Part shown: one piece after another, positions 1 through 5,793 of the stretch | Layout: every line of letters starts with the position of its first letter | How positions within the stretch are numbered: position 1 is the stretch's first letter | Assembly: GCA_031276475.1 (NCBI GenBank) | Contig: JAISMZ010000087.1 | Location: 1 to 6,465 of the forward strand | Origin: Coriobacteriales bacterium | Lineage (GTDB): Bacteria > Actinomycetota > Coriobacteriia > Coriobacteriales > UBA8131 | Reading direction: 5' to 3' | DNA: 6,465 nucleotides | Program-made: the position numbers and the translations under genes | The notes under the pieces: model-generated | What the model saw: only the letters and a program-made list of their open reading frames with translations | Database searches by the model: none | Told to the model about the DNA's origin: nothing

Positions 1-793
1 ACCCCTGGTCAAATTCGCTGGTCACCTTGGTGGGACACTTTGTCTCGCACAGCCCGCAACCGGTGCAGCTGGCGTAATCGACGTACTTTGCCTTCTCGCG
101 GATGGTGACCTCAAAATTGCCCACGTAGCCGCCGACCTTCTCCACTTCGGCGAGCGTTTTAACGGTTATCAGCGGGTGCGCACCAACGTCAGCCATTTTG
201 GGCGTGCAGATGCAGGCCGAACAGTCCATCGTCGGAAAAGTCTTGTCCAACATCACCATCTTGCCCCCCAGTGACGGCTCGCGCTCCACCAGCGTCACCG
301 GATAGCCGGCGTCGGCTATGTCCAGCGCGGCCTGCATGCCGGCGATGCCGCCGCCGATAACCAGCGCCCGTTTATTCACGGGAATGGTAGTAGTGAACAG
401 TGGCGCATTGCGGTCAACCTTTGCAACGGCCATCTTTACCAGGTCGATGGCCTTGGCCGTGCCGTCGCTCTTGTCGCGATGAACCCAGGAGCACTGCTCG
501 CGAATATTTGCGATCTCTAACATATAGGGGTTCAGGGCCGTGTCGCCAAGCATCTTGCGAAAGGTCAACTCATGCATCCGCGGCGAGCAGGAGGCGATCA
601 CGATGCGATCCAGCTGATCCTCGGCGATGGCGTCTTTGATGGCTTGCTGGCCCGGGTCGGAGCAGGTGTATTTGTTCGTATCGGCAAGCACGACATTGGG
701 CAGGGCACGAGCTGCCTCGGCGACGCGCTCCACGTCAACGGTTCCCGCAATGTTAGAACCGCAATGGCAGATAAAGACCCCTATCCGGCTCAT
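1..793 (-). CDS. hdrA: CoB-CoM heterodisulfide reductase-like subunit A (HdrA), N-terminal 264 residues, runs off left edge
   Basis: Flavin and iron-sulfur subunit of an HdrABC complex, the cytoplasmic enzyme that in methanogens reduces a heterodisulfide and bifurcates electrons through its FAD. The reading frame is open from the ATG at 793 to the window edge. It shows an N-terminal cysteine region (ICHCGSN at residues 8-14, further Cys at 44 and 69), a dinucleotide-binding motif GGGIAGMQAALD at 147-158 ending in VE at 169-170, a CSACIC cluster at 191-196, and the start of a ferredoxin motif C243-x2-C246-x2-C249-x3-C253. Family members are usually about 650 residues, so more than half lies outside. 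The start overlaps the hdrB stop by 4 bases and follows a strong GGAGGTGA site. In bacteria such complexes may work with other disulfides or electron carriers; the physiological partner cannot be read here. The family is certain; the substrate is not. Confidence 0.95.
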   Translation of the reverse strand, partial: MSRIGVFICHCGSNIAGTVDVERVAEAARALPNVVLADTNKYTCSDPGQQAIKDAIAEDQLDRIVIASCSPRMHELTFRKMLGDTALNPYMLEIANIREQCSWVHRDKSDGTAKAIDLVKMAVAKVDRNAPLFTTTIPVNKRALVIGGGIAGMQAALDIADAGYPVTLVEREPSLGGKMVMLDKTFPTMDCSACICTPKMADVGAHPLITVKTLAEVEKVGGYVGNFEVTIREKAKYVDYASCTGCGLCETKCPTKVTSEFDQG

Positions 794-1689
794 CGCGCGC
801 TCACCTCCCTGCGGGGCATGGCGACGGTCGATGCCGCCGGCCAGAAATGCCGGTCGATGCCGAGCTGCTTTGCCGAGCCACCCAGGGCCGTCCCCAACAG
901 CTCGGTAAAGTAGTAGATCGGGATGCTGAACGCGGCCTTGCCCGCCGCCGCGCGCGCCTTATTGATCTCCGCTTCGCGCATATCGAGGTTGAGCATGCAG
1001 AGTGGGCAGGCGGTCGCGATGGCCTCGGCACCGTTGGCGGCGGCGTCCTCAAAGATCCGCTCGATGAGTTGCCGAGCAGCCCTGGGCTCGCTGATCTGAT
1101 GGGAGGCGCCGCAACACTCAACCTTAAACGACCACTCAACCGGCTCGGCGCCCGCCAATCGCATCAGGTCGTCCATGCTCTGCGGATCCTCAGCGTCGTC
1201 AAAGTGGGCGATTCTCTGCGGGCGCACGAGCGCGCAGCCGTAGTAGCTCGCCACCTTCAGGCCGTTCAGGCTCGTGGTGAGCGCAGCGGCAATCGCCTCG
1301 CGGCTTTCAGGCTGGGCCATGACCTCAAGGAAGCTGAAGACATCGGCGGTAGCCGCATAGGGCATCTCGATCAGCTCCTCAACATGCGCACGGTTCGCCT
1401 CGCTTTGGCGGGCGTGATGAACCGCAGCCGCAAGCGAGCTGTAACAGCCAGCGCAGGGGGTGGCCACGTCCAGCGCAGGATCCATCCGCTCCGCAAGCGC
1501 CAGCGAGCGCGCCGGCAGGGCAAGCGCCAGATCGGCATTGGTAACGAGAGCCGCCGAGGTGCCGCAGCAGCACCAGTCCGGTATCTCAACCAACTCCAGG
1601 CCGATGCGGTTGCCCACGTAGTTGGCAGAAAGCGTGAACGCCACGCCCGTCGCCGACGCCGAGCAGCCGGGAAAGTAAGCGTATCTCAT
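790..1689 (-). CDS. hdrB: Heterodisulfide reductase-like subunit B (HdrB)
   Basis: Subunit that in methanogen HdrABC carries the active site, two noncubane [4Fe-4S] clusters that cleave the heterodisulfide. The 299-residue protein has both CCG cysteine-rich domains. The first uses C9, C41-C42-G43 and C79-x2-C82, with an extra Cys at 40. The second uses C152, C192-C193-G194 and C228-x2-C231. All expected cluster ligands are present, so the protein should be active. Length is normal for the family (about 290-300). The ATG overlaps the hdrC stop by 4 bases (ATGA), and the stop overlaps the hdrA start in the same way, so the three subunits are likely made in fixed ratio by coupled translation. 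The N-terminus MRYAYFPGC is typical of HdrB and fixes the start. HdrB-like CCG proteins also occur in glycolate and lactate oxidases, but the neighbours make HdrB the clear choice. Confidence 0.96.
   Translation of the reverse strand: MRYAYFPGCSASATGVAFTLSANYVGNRIGLELVEIPDWCCCGTSAALVTNADLALALPARSLALAERMDPALDVATPCAGCYSSLAAAVHHARQSEANRAHVEELIEMPYAATADVFSFLEVMAQPESREAIAAALTTSLNGLKVASYYGCALVRPQRIAHFDDAEDPQSMDDLMRLAGAEPVEWSFKVECCGASHQISEPRAARQLIERIFEDAAANGAEAIATACPLCMLNLDMREAEINKARAAAGKAAFSIPIYYFTELLGTALGGSAKQLGIDRHFWPAASTVAMPRREVSAR
801..808 (-). promoter_or_regulatory. Ribosome binding site of hdrA
   Basis: GGAGGTGA on the minus strand, 7 bases upstream of the hdrA ATG and inside the 3' end of hdrB. 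It is a near-perfect Shine-Dalgarno sequence and supports the ATG at 793 as the true start, although translation could also re-initiate from the overlapping hdrB stop. Confidence 0.8.
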
Positions 1690-2345
1690 CGCAGATCACC
1701 ACCTGGACTGGTGGTCGCGGCGCCAGCTGCGGCGGCGGACGGATGCAACAAAACGGAAGCGTCCCCCTGGTCACCCTCTCTGTCGCCCTCGTCTGCCAGA
1801 GCCCTGTCCACCAGACGGCGCACGGCCGCCCTGTCCTTTACGCTGTGAATCTTTGGCCCGATCATGCCTCGCGCCGCCATTCGGGGGGCGTTCAGCAGAT
1901 CTTGCGTCAGATGGCTCGAAAGCAGATTGTATTTGGCGGCCAGTATGGCCTCGTTCGATTTGCCAAAGCTGCGAATATTGGCTACAAAGGCGTCATCAAA
2001 GAGGTCTGCTTCGCGCACGGGCTGCAGGCCCTGCTTCTTGGCTGTTCGCCTTACAGCTAGCATAATAGCTGCAATGTCGACGCCTTGGGGGCAGCGCGCC
2101 GAGCAGACCATGCAGTTCGCACAGATCCAGGGAGTCTTGGCACTCAGTGCCCTCTTCGTAAGCCCGAGTTGCAGCATTCGGATCAGCTGTCGGGGCACGA
2201 GATCCATCTCGTGAACCATCGGGCAGCCCGCCGTACACTTGCCGCACTGATAGCAGTCGTCAAGATTGACGCACGCATCGCGAGCAAGTCGGTCACTCTG
2301 TAAAAGCTCCGCGTCCGTGACGTCGGAAAGATTGAATGTCTCCAA
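1686..2345 (-). CDS. hdrC: Heterodisulfide reductase-like subunit C (HdrC)
   Basis: Small ferredoxin-like subunit that passes electrons between HdrA and HdrB. From the chosen TTG start the protein is 219 residues. Two [4Fe-4S] motifs are visible: C31-x2-C34-x2-C37-x3-C41 (DDCYQCGKCTAGCP) and C75-x2-C78-x2-C81-x3-C85 (WICANCMVCSARCPQG). The TTG at 2345 is preferred because a perfect AAGGAG lies 6 bases upstream. An in-frame GTG at 2387 would add 14 residues but has only a poorly spaced GGAAAG touching it. The last 35 or so residues are low-complexity (acidic stretch, then Ala/Thr/Pro/Gly) and lie beyond the conserved HdrC fold, making the protein somewhat longer than methanogen HdrC (about 185). 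The stop overlaps hdrB by 4 bases. A 57-base gap without a terminator separates it from the upstream ligase gene. Confidence 0.94.
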   Translation of the reverse strand: METFNLSDVTDAELLQSDRLARDACVNLDDCYQCGKCTAGCPMVHEMDLVPRQLIRMLQLGLTKRALSAKTPWICANCMVCSARCPQGVDIAAIMLAVRRTAKKQGLQPVREADLFDDAFVANIRSFGKSNEAILAAKYNLLSSHLTQDLLNAPRMAARGMIGPKIHSVKDRAAVRRLVDRALADEGDREGDQGDASVLLHPSAAAAGAATTSPGGDLR

Positions 2346-2351
2346 AGCAGT

Positions 2352-2357
2352 CTCCTT
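2352..2357 (-). promoter_or_regulatory. Ribosome binding site that decides the hdrC start
   Basis: AAGGAG on the minus strand, 6 bases before a TTG codon at 2345. No comparable site stands at normal distance before the upstream GTG at 2387. This argues for a TTG start. A 6-bp stem (arms 2364-2369 and 2378-2383, loop 8) lies just upstream; it has no T-run, so it is not a terminator. Confidence 0.65.
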
Positions 2358-2402
2358 ACAAGCCGGAGCACCGAGACGCTCCGTCACCTTTCCGGCGCCG
2401 CT

Positions 2403-3581
2403 TCAGCGCTCCAAAGCGCCGAGCAGCAGCTCTTCTAAGAGCTCCGGCAGGGGCAGTTGCGCGGCGCTGGCGGCTATGGGCACCAGCGAGTACTCGGTCA
2501 TGCCGGGCGAGGTGTTAATCTCTAAGACCCGGGGCCTCTCGCCGTCCCAGATCAGATCGACGCGGCTGAGGTCGCGGCAGCCAAAGGCCCGGTGCACCTC
2601 CAGGGCGGCAGCGGTGACCTGCTCCAAGGCAGCTGCTGCGTCGGGCACCGCCTGCAAGCTCGTCTCGGGCGAAGCGGGGACGAGGGCGGCCGCGTCGGCG
2701 AGGGTGGGGGTGCCGTCGGCGGGCGCGGGGGCGGCGGGGCTGGCGGGAGCTGTGGCGGGCGCGGCGGTGCCGTCGGCGGCGGCGGGGGCGACACCAAAGC
2801 TCAGCGGGCGCGGCGGACAGAAGTACTCCACCAAGTCGGCATCGAGCCGGGCCTGGGTGGAGAAGAAGCCCTCGCGCGGGACGATCTCCACCGGTGGCAG
2901 GGCGCGGGCCGTCTCGCCTGAGCCAACGACGGCAACGGCCATCTCAACACCTTCTATCCACTCCTCAATGAACACTTCGTCGTCAAAGGAAAGCGCGTCG
3001 AGCAGCGCGGCCGCCAGCTGGCCCTCGTCGTCTACGCGAGCAACGCCCATCGCCGAACCGCCACGCATCGGCTTGACCGCCAGCGGATAGCCAGCGGCGA
3101 ACCACTGCGGCACCAAATCCAGCGCCGTGGCGGCGCCCATATCCTTAAAGCTGGCGGCGTTGAGCGCCAGGTACTCCGGCCAAGAGGCGGGGCCGTCCGG
3201 CGCGGCGCTGCCGGGAGCTGCTCCCGCAAGGGCGCCCCCGGCCGCGGCCCGCCTATGACTCAAGACGACGTGTGGCAGCACGGCCTTGGTCCAGGCCAGA
3301 CGACAGACGCTCGGACGCTGACCGACGTAGGGAATGTGCAGATATTCCAGCAGCGACTGGATGGTGCCGTCCTCGCCGTTACTGCCATGCAGGGCGCTGT
3401 AGACAACATCGGGCCTTTGCTCGCGCAAAATGGGCACGAGAGCCGGCGAGGTGTCCAGCGGCAGCACCGTATGGCCGGCGGCTTCCAGAGCCCTGACGAT
3501 ATTGCGGCCAGACGCCAGCGAGAAGTCCCGCTCGAAGGAGGTTCCGCCCATCAGAACGGCTATGCGCAGTTGCTTGTCCAT
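2403..3581 (-). CDS. ddl: D-alanine--D-alanine ligase-like ATP-grasp enzyme with Ala/Pro-rich insertion
   Basis: Joins two D-alanines with ATP to make the dipeptide end of the peptidoglycan precursor, in the cytoplasm. The 392-residue protein shows the Ddl N-terminal motif MGGTSFERDFSLASG (11-25), LHGSNGEDGTIQ (64-75), ATP-grasp KPMRGGSAMGV (170-180), EYFCP (252-256), SRVDLI (339-344) and the magnesium-binding LEINTSPGMTEYSLVP (353-368). Compared with E. coli DdlB (306 residues) it is enlarged by an Ala/Gly/Pro-rich stretch near 111-133 and a larger Ala/Pro-rich insertion at about 262-316. Glu17 and Ser176 match DdlB Glu15 and Ser150, but the omega-loop Lys-Tyr pair (DdlB 215-216) is Arg245-Leu246. 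It starts 4 bases after the aminotransferase stop, so translation is probably coupled. A D-Ala-D-Ala ligase is most likely; altered acceptor specificity is possible. Confidence 0.92.
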   Translation of the reverse strand: MDKQLRIAVLMGGTSFERDFSLASGRNIVRALEAAGHTVLPLDTSPALVPILREQRPDVVYSALHGSNGEDGTIQSLLEYLHIPYVGQRPSVCRLAWTKAVLPHVVLSHRRAAAGGALAGAAPGSAAPDGPASWPEYLALNAASFKDMGAATALDLVPQWFAAGYPLAVKPMRGGSAMGVARVDDEGQLAAALLDALSFDDEVFIEEWIEGVEMAVAVVGSGETARALPPVEIVPREGFFSTQARLDADLVEYFCPPRPLSFGVAPAAADGTAAPATAPASPAAPAPADGTPTLADAAALVPASPETSLQAVPDAAAALEQVTAAALEVHRAFGCRDLSRVDLIWDGERPRVLEINTSPGMTEYSLVPIAASAAQLPLPELLEELLLGALER

Positions 3582-3585
3582 TTAG

Positions 3586-4896
3586 CTACCTGCTTTTCTG
3601 GTCGGTTGTGGTCGCGGCAGGGGCGGTCGCCGCCGGAAACGCCCCTGCCTGAATGAAGGCCCGGTACAGCGCCAGGCGGTCTTCTATCACGGCGGCCAGA
3701 CGACGGATGGCCTCGCGAATGGCCTCGGGCTCCTCATAGCAAAAGGCGATGCGCATGGCGTTGCGGCCCAGCCCGCTGCCTGCCGGATAACAGCCGTCGC
3801 CGGGCACAAAGGTCACACCCTTCTCCAAAGCAACCGAGAGCATCTGGCCAGTATCCATGAAGTCGGGCAGTGTCACCCAGACAAAAAAGCCGCCGCTCGG
3901 TCGCGTCCAGCTGGCCTCGGGCGGAAAGAACTCCTCCAGTGCCTCCAGCATCGCGGCGCGGCGGGCGCGGTAACGCAGGCTGATGCTGTCCAGCGTCTCG
4001 CGCCAGGGCGTATCGTTAAAATAATGCTCGACGATCACCTGGTTCAGGGCCGAGCCGCAAAGGTCGGTGCCCTGTTTGACCATGTTCACCTTGTTCAGGA
4101 TTGGATGCGGGGCGATGATCCAGCCCGTGCGCAGGCCGGGAGCAAAGACTTTTGAGACGGTACCCAGATATACCACCTCGGCGTCCAACTCGCGCAGGCA
4201 GGGCACGGCCTCGCCCTCGTAGCGCAGGCGGCCGTAGGGGTCATCCTCCACAACTAAAATATTGTACTCCCGCGCCAATGCCAAAAGCTCGCGACGACGC
4301 GCAAGCGACATCGTTACGCCGCCGGGATTTTGAAAGGTTGGGATGGTGTAGATGAATTTGGCGCCGCCCGGGCCAAGGCGCTTGAGCTCGGCGGCCAGCA
4401 GGTCGGTGCGCATGCCCTGCTCGTCAAAGGGAATGGTCTGAATGCTGGGCTGATAGGCCGAAAACGCCTGCAGCGCGCCAAGGTAGGTGGGGCCCTCGGT
4501 GATTATCACGTCGCCCTGATTGATGAAGCACTTGCCGAGCAGGTCGAGCGCCTGCTGCGCGCCCGTTGTGATGGTTACGTCAGCGGGTACAACCTCGATG
4601 TTAAAGTCGCGCATCAGCTCACAGACCACCTGCTTGGTCTGCTCGCGGCCCGTGGTGTTGCCATATTGCAGCCCGGCCACGCCTTCCTCGGTAATCGCTC
4701 GCGCCGCCACCTGGCTGACCTCGTCCAGCGGCAGCCGCGCGATGTCGGGCATCCCGCCGGAAAGCGAGATGATGTCGGAGCGCGAAGCCGCGGCAAACAG
4801 ATCGCGCACGGCGCTGGTGCGCATCGTCTCAACACGCGATGCGTACAACGCGCGCCATTCGTCAAACTGTATCAGGCCGGGCAGTTTGGCTGTCAT
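3586..4896 (-). CDS. PLP-dependent aminotransferase, fold type I (LysN / MocR-catalytic-domain type)
   Basis: Cytoplasmic pyridoxal-phosphate enzyme that moves amino groups between an amino acid and a 2-oxo acid. From the ATG at 4896 it is 436 residues. Landmarks in this numbering: SLSGGMPD (44-51), YGNTTGREQ (78-86), TTGAQQALDL (110-119), TFQNPGG with Asn190, VEDDPYGRLRY (216-226) with Asp218/Asp219 for the PLP ring nitrogen, SK at 248-249 with Lys249 as the Schiff-base lysine, and MRIAF with Arg382 for the substrate carboxylate. This pattern fits 2-aminoadipate/LysN-like aminotransferases and MocR catalytic domains, but there is no N-terminal winged-helix domain, so it is not a MocR regulator. 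The substrate cannot be named; aromatic, branched-chain or aminoadipate are all possible. An in-frame GTG at 4971 would add 25 unconserved residues; the ATG has AAGGA 6 bases upstream and is preferred. First gene of the leftward operon. Confidence 0.92.
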   Translation of the reverse strand: MTAKLPGLIQFDEWRALYASRVETMRTSAVRDLFAAASRSDIISLSGGMPDIARLPLDEVSQVAARAITEEGVAGLQYGNTTGREQTKQVVCELMRDFNIEVVPADVTITTGAQQALDLLGKCFINQGDVIITEGPTYLGALQAFSAYQPSIQTIPFDEQGMRTDLLAAELKRLGPGGAKFIYTIPTFQNPGGVTMSLARRRELLALAREYNILVVEDDPYGRLRYEGEAVPCLRELDAEVVYLGTVSKVFAPGLRTGWIIAPHPILNKVNMVKQGTDLCGSALNQVIVEHYFNDTPWRETLDSISLRYRARRAAMLEALEEFFPPEASWTRPSGGFFVWVTLPDFMDTGQMLSVALEKGVTFVPGDGCYPAGSGLGRNAMRIAFCYEEPEAIREAIRRLAAVIEDRLALYRAFIQAGAFPAATAPAATTTDQKSR

Positions 4897-5128
4897 CCTG
4901 GGTCCTTCTTGTTGCTGCGTGGCGAACTGCAACGCCTCCTCGATGGGGCCGTTTTGCGGTGGGGAGCGCACGCCAGCGCCGCTCTGGGGTTCCGAAGCCT
5001 TTTCCGCTTCTGCTACTCTACCGTTCCCCGCCGCATTTGTCTGCCCTCAATGGTGCCCCTAACAGCGCAGCGGCTTTTAGCAGGCGCAGGTGGCGAGGGT
5101 GACCGCGCTGGCCCTTTTTGCTGATACG
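4897..5128. other. Divergent intergenic region between the aminotransferase operon and mazEF
   Basis: This stretch must hold the promoter of the leftward five-gene operon, but I could not find a convincing -35/-10 pair on the minus strand. I found no tRNA, T-box (no clear TGGNACC-type box), riboswitch or Rho-independent terminator. The part nearest the aminotransferase is open in frame back to a GTG at 4971, which may only reflect the GC-rich composition. Confidence 0.5.
4903..4907 (-). promoter_or_regulatory. Ribosome binding site that decides the aminotransferase start
   Basis: AAGGA on the minus strand, 6 bases upstream of the ATG at 4896. It favours this ATG over the upstream in-frame GTG at 4971. 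Confidence 0.65.
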
Positions 5129-5157
5129 TTGACATCTGCGACCAACAGCCTTATAGT
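5129..5157 (+). promoter_or_regulatory. Sigma-70 promoter of mazEF
   Basis: A perfect -35 hexamer TTGACA (5129-5134) and a TATAGT -10 hexamer (5152-5157, one mismatch from TATAAT) are separated by exactly 17 bases. Transcription would start near 5164, about 28 bases before the mazE GTG. This is the clearest promoter in the window and is strand- and position-matched to the toxin-antitoxin pair. Confidence 0.8.
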
Positions 5158-5176
5158 GTCTACATTGTATAAACTA
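5154..5176. promoter_or_regulatory. Imperfect palindrome, probable MazE/MazEF operator
   Basis: A 23-base imperfect palindrome centred on 5165, with 9 of 11 arm positions pairing (inner arms TACA/TGTA, outer arms TAGT/ACTA). It covers most of the -10 hexamer and the predicted transcription start, so bound protein would block RNA polymerase. MazE antitoxins bind palindromic DNA through a dimeric AbrB-like domain and repress their own operon, more tightly with MazF. The palindrome is seen; the binding is inferred. Confidence 0.55.
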
Positions 5177-5179
5177 CGC

Positions 5180-5185
5180 AAGGAG
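5180..5185 (+). promoter_or_regulatory. Ribosome binding site that decides the mazE start
   Basis: AAGGAG followed after 6 bases by GTG at 5192. The ATG at 5186 touches the site directly, too close for efficient initiation, so the GTG is the likely start and gives the usual MazE N-terminus beginning one or two residues before TTIQKWGNS. Confidence 0.7.
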
Positions 5186-5191
5186 ATGCCT

Positions 5192-5449
5192 GTGCAGACT
5201 ACCATCCAAAAGTGGGGAAACAGCAGCGCCGTCAGGATACCAAAGCCACTCCTGGAGTCGGCTGGCATCGGGCCGAGCGACAGAATCAGGCTGTTGATTG
5301 AGGGCGGCGACATAATAATCAGAAAAGTTGAGAGGCCCGAACACATAACACTTGCCCAACGTCTGGCTGCAAGCGGCGAGACGGCCGCTGATTATGCCAA
5401 TGCCAAAGAGTGGGACGAGACCTCTGTTGGCCAAGAGGTGTTTTGGTGA
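5192..5449 (+). CDS. mazE: MazE-family antitoxin (AbrB/SpoVT DNA-binding fold)
   Basis: Labile antitoxin that binds and neutralises the MazF ribonuclease and represses its own operon. From the GTG start it is 85 residues, the normal size. The N-terminal half (residues 4-45) is a swapped-hairpin AbrB-like DNA-binding domain with the hallmark IQKWGNSSAVRIPK followed by a hydrophobic beta stretch (IRLLIEGGDIIIRKV). The C-terminal half, from about residue 50, is acidic and ends EWDETSVGQEVFW, the flexible tail with aromatic residues that in MazE families inserts into MazF. The stop overlaps the mazF start by 4 bases (GTGA), the usual coupling for such pairs. GC content is well below the flanking operon, which suggests horizontal acquisition. 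Chromosomal stress module or addiction remnant cannot be told apart. Confidence 0.94.
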   Translation: MQTTIQKWGNSSAVRIPKPLLESAGIGPSDRIRLLIEGGDIIIRKVERPEHITLAQRLAASGETAADYANAKEWDETSVGQEVFW

Positions 5450-5793
5450 CAGAAAAATACCTTGCGGCACAGGGGGATATCATCTGGCTTGATTTCTCAC
5501 CACAGGCAGGACACGAGCAGGCCGGTAGAAGGCCAGCTTTGATCATCAGCAACAGGACGGCAAACGCCCTGCTTAACACGAGGGCGTTCGTCTGCCCAAT
5601 CTCAAATACTGACAAAGGACTTTCGCTGCAGCCCAAACTGGATGGCAGGACAATCACACAGGGTGTTGTTCTCTGCGATCAGGCTCGCATTCAGGACCTG
5701 CAGGCACGGCACGCTGAGTTTATAGAAAAGGCTCCGGCGGATATTCTGGAAACGGTTGTCGATATAGTCTACGGGATGTTAGAGCTGCTGTGA
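5446..5793 (+). CDS. mazF: MazF/PemK-family endoribonuclease toxin
   Basis: Ribosome-independent RNase that cuts single-stranded RNA at short sequence motifs and halts growth when the antitoxin is lost. From the GTG start it is 115 residues, typical of the family. Conserved blocks are GDIIWLDFSPQAGHEQAGRRPALIIS (split at residues 10-17 and 18-35), FVCPISNTDKG (48-58) and GVVLCDQARIQDLQAR near the C-terminal third. Arg29 in the GRRP motif aligns with catalytic Arg29 of E. coli MazF. The catalytic Thr52 position is Ser53 in PISNT, a conservative change also compatible with ChpB-like members. The start overlaps mazE by 4 bases and GAGG lies 7 bases upstream. The last 25 bases overlap the convergent small gene on the other strand. 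Cleavage specificity cannot be predicted. Confidence 0.95.
   Translation: MTEKYLAAQGDIIWLDFSPQAGHEQAGRRPALIISNRTANALLNTRAFVCPISNTDKGLSLQPKLDGRTITQGVVLCDQARIQDLQARHAEFIEKAPADILETVVDIVYGMLELL

Noticed and set aside
847..1848. Long 333-codon plus-strand open frame opposite hdrB
   Set aside because: It lies antisense to hdrB, which has all the expected cysteine motifs, and its product is Arg/Ala-rich without recognisable domains. It is a by-product of GC-rich codon use.
2364..2383. Small hairpin between ddl and hdrC as a possible terminator
   Set aside because: The stem is only 6 bp with an 8-base loop and is followed by the hdrC ribosome binding site rather than a T-run.
2266..3090. 274-codon plus-strand open frame opposite ddl and the start of hdrC
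   Set aside because: The product is Ser/Ala/Gly low-complexity and mirrors the Ala/Pro-rich ligase insertion; the minus strand carries the conserved enzyme.
4897..5100. T-box or other amino-acid-sensing leader upstream of the aminotransferase
   Set aside because: No conserved T-box sequence, specifier-type stem or terminator/antiterminator pair could be recognised.
4330..5124. 264-codon plus-strand open frame opposite the aminotransferase
   Set aside because: It is antisense to a clearly conserved aminotransferase and has no recognisable motif.
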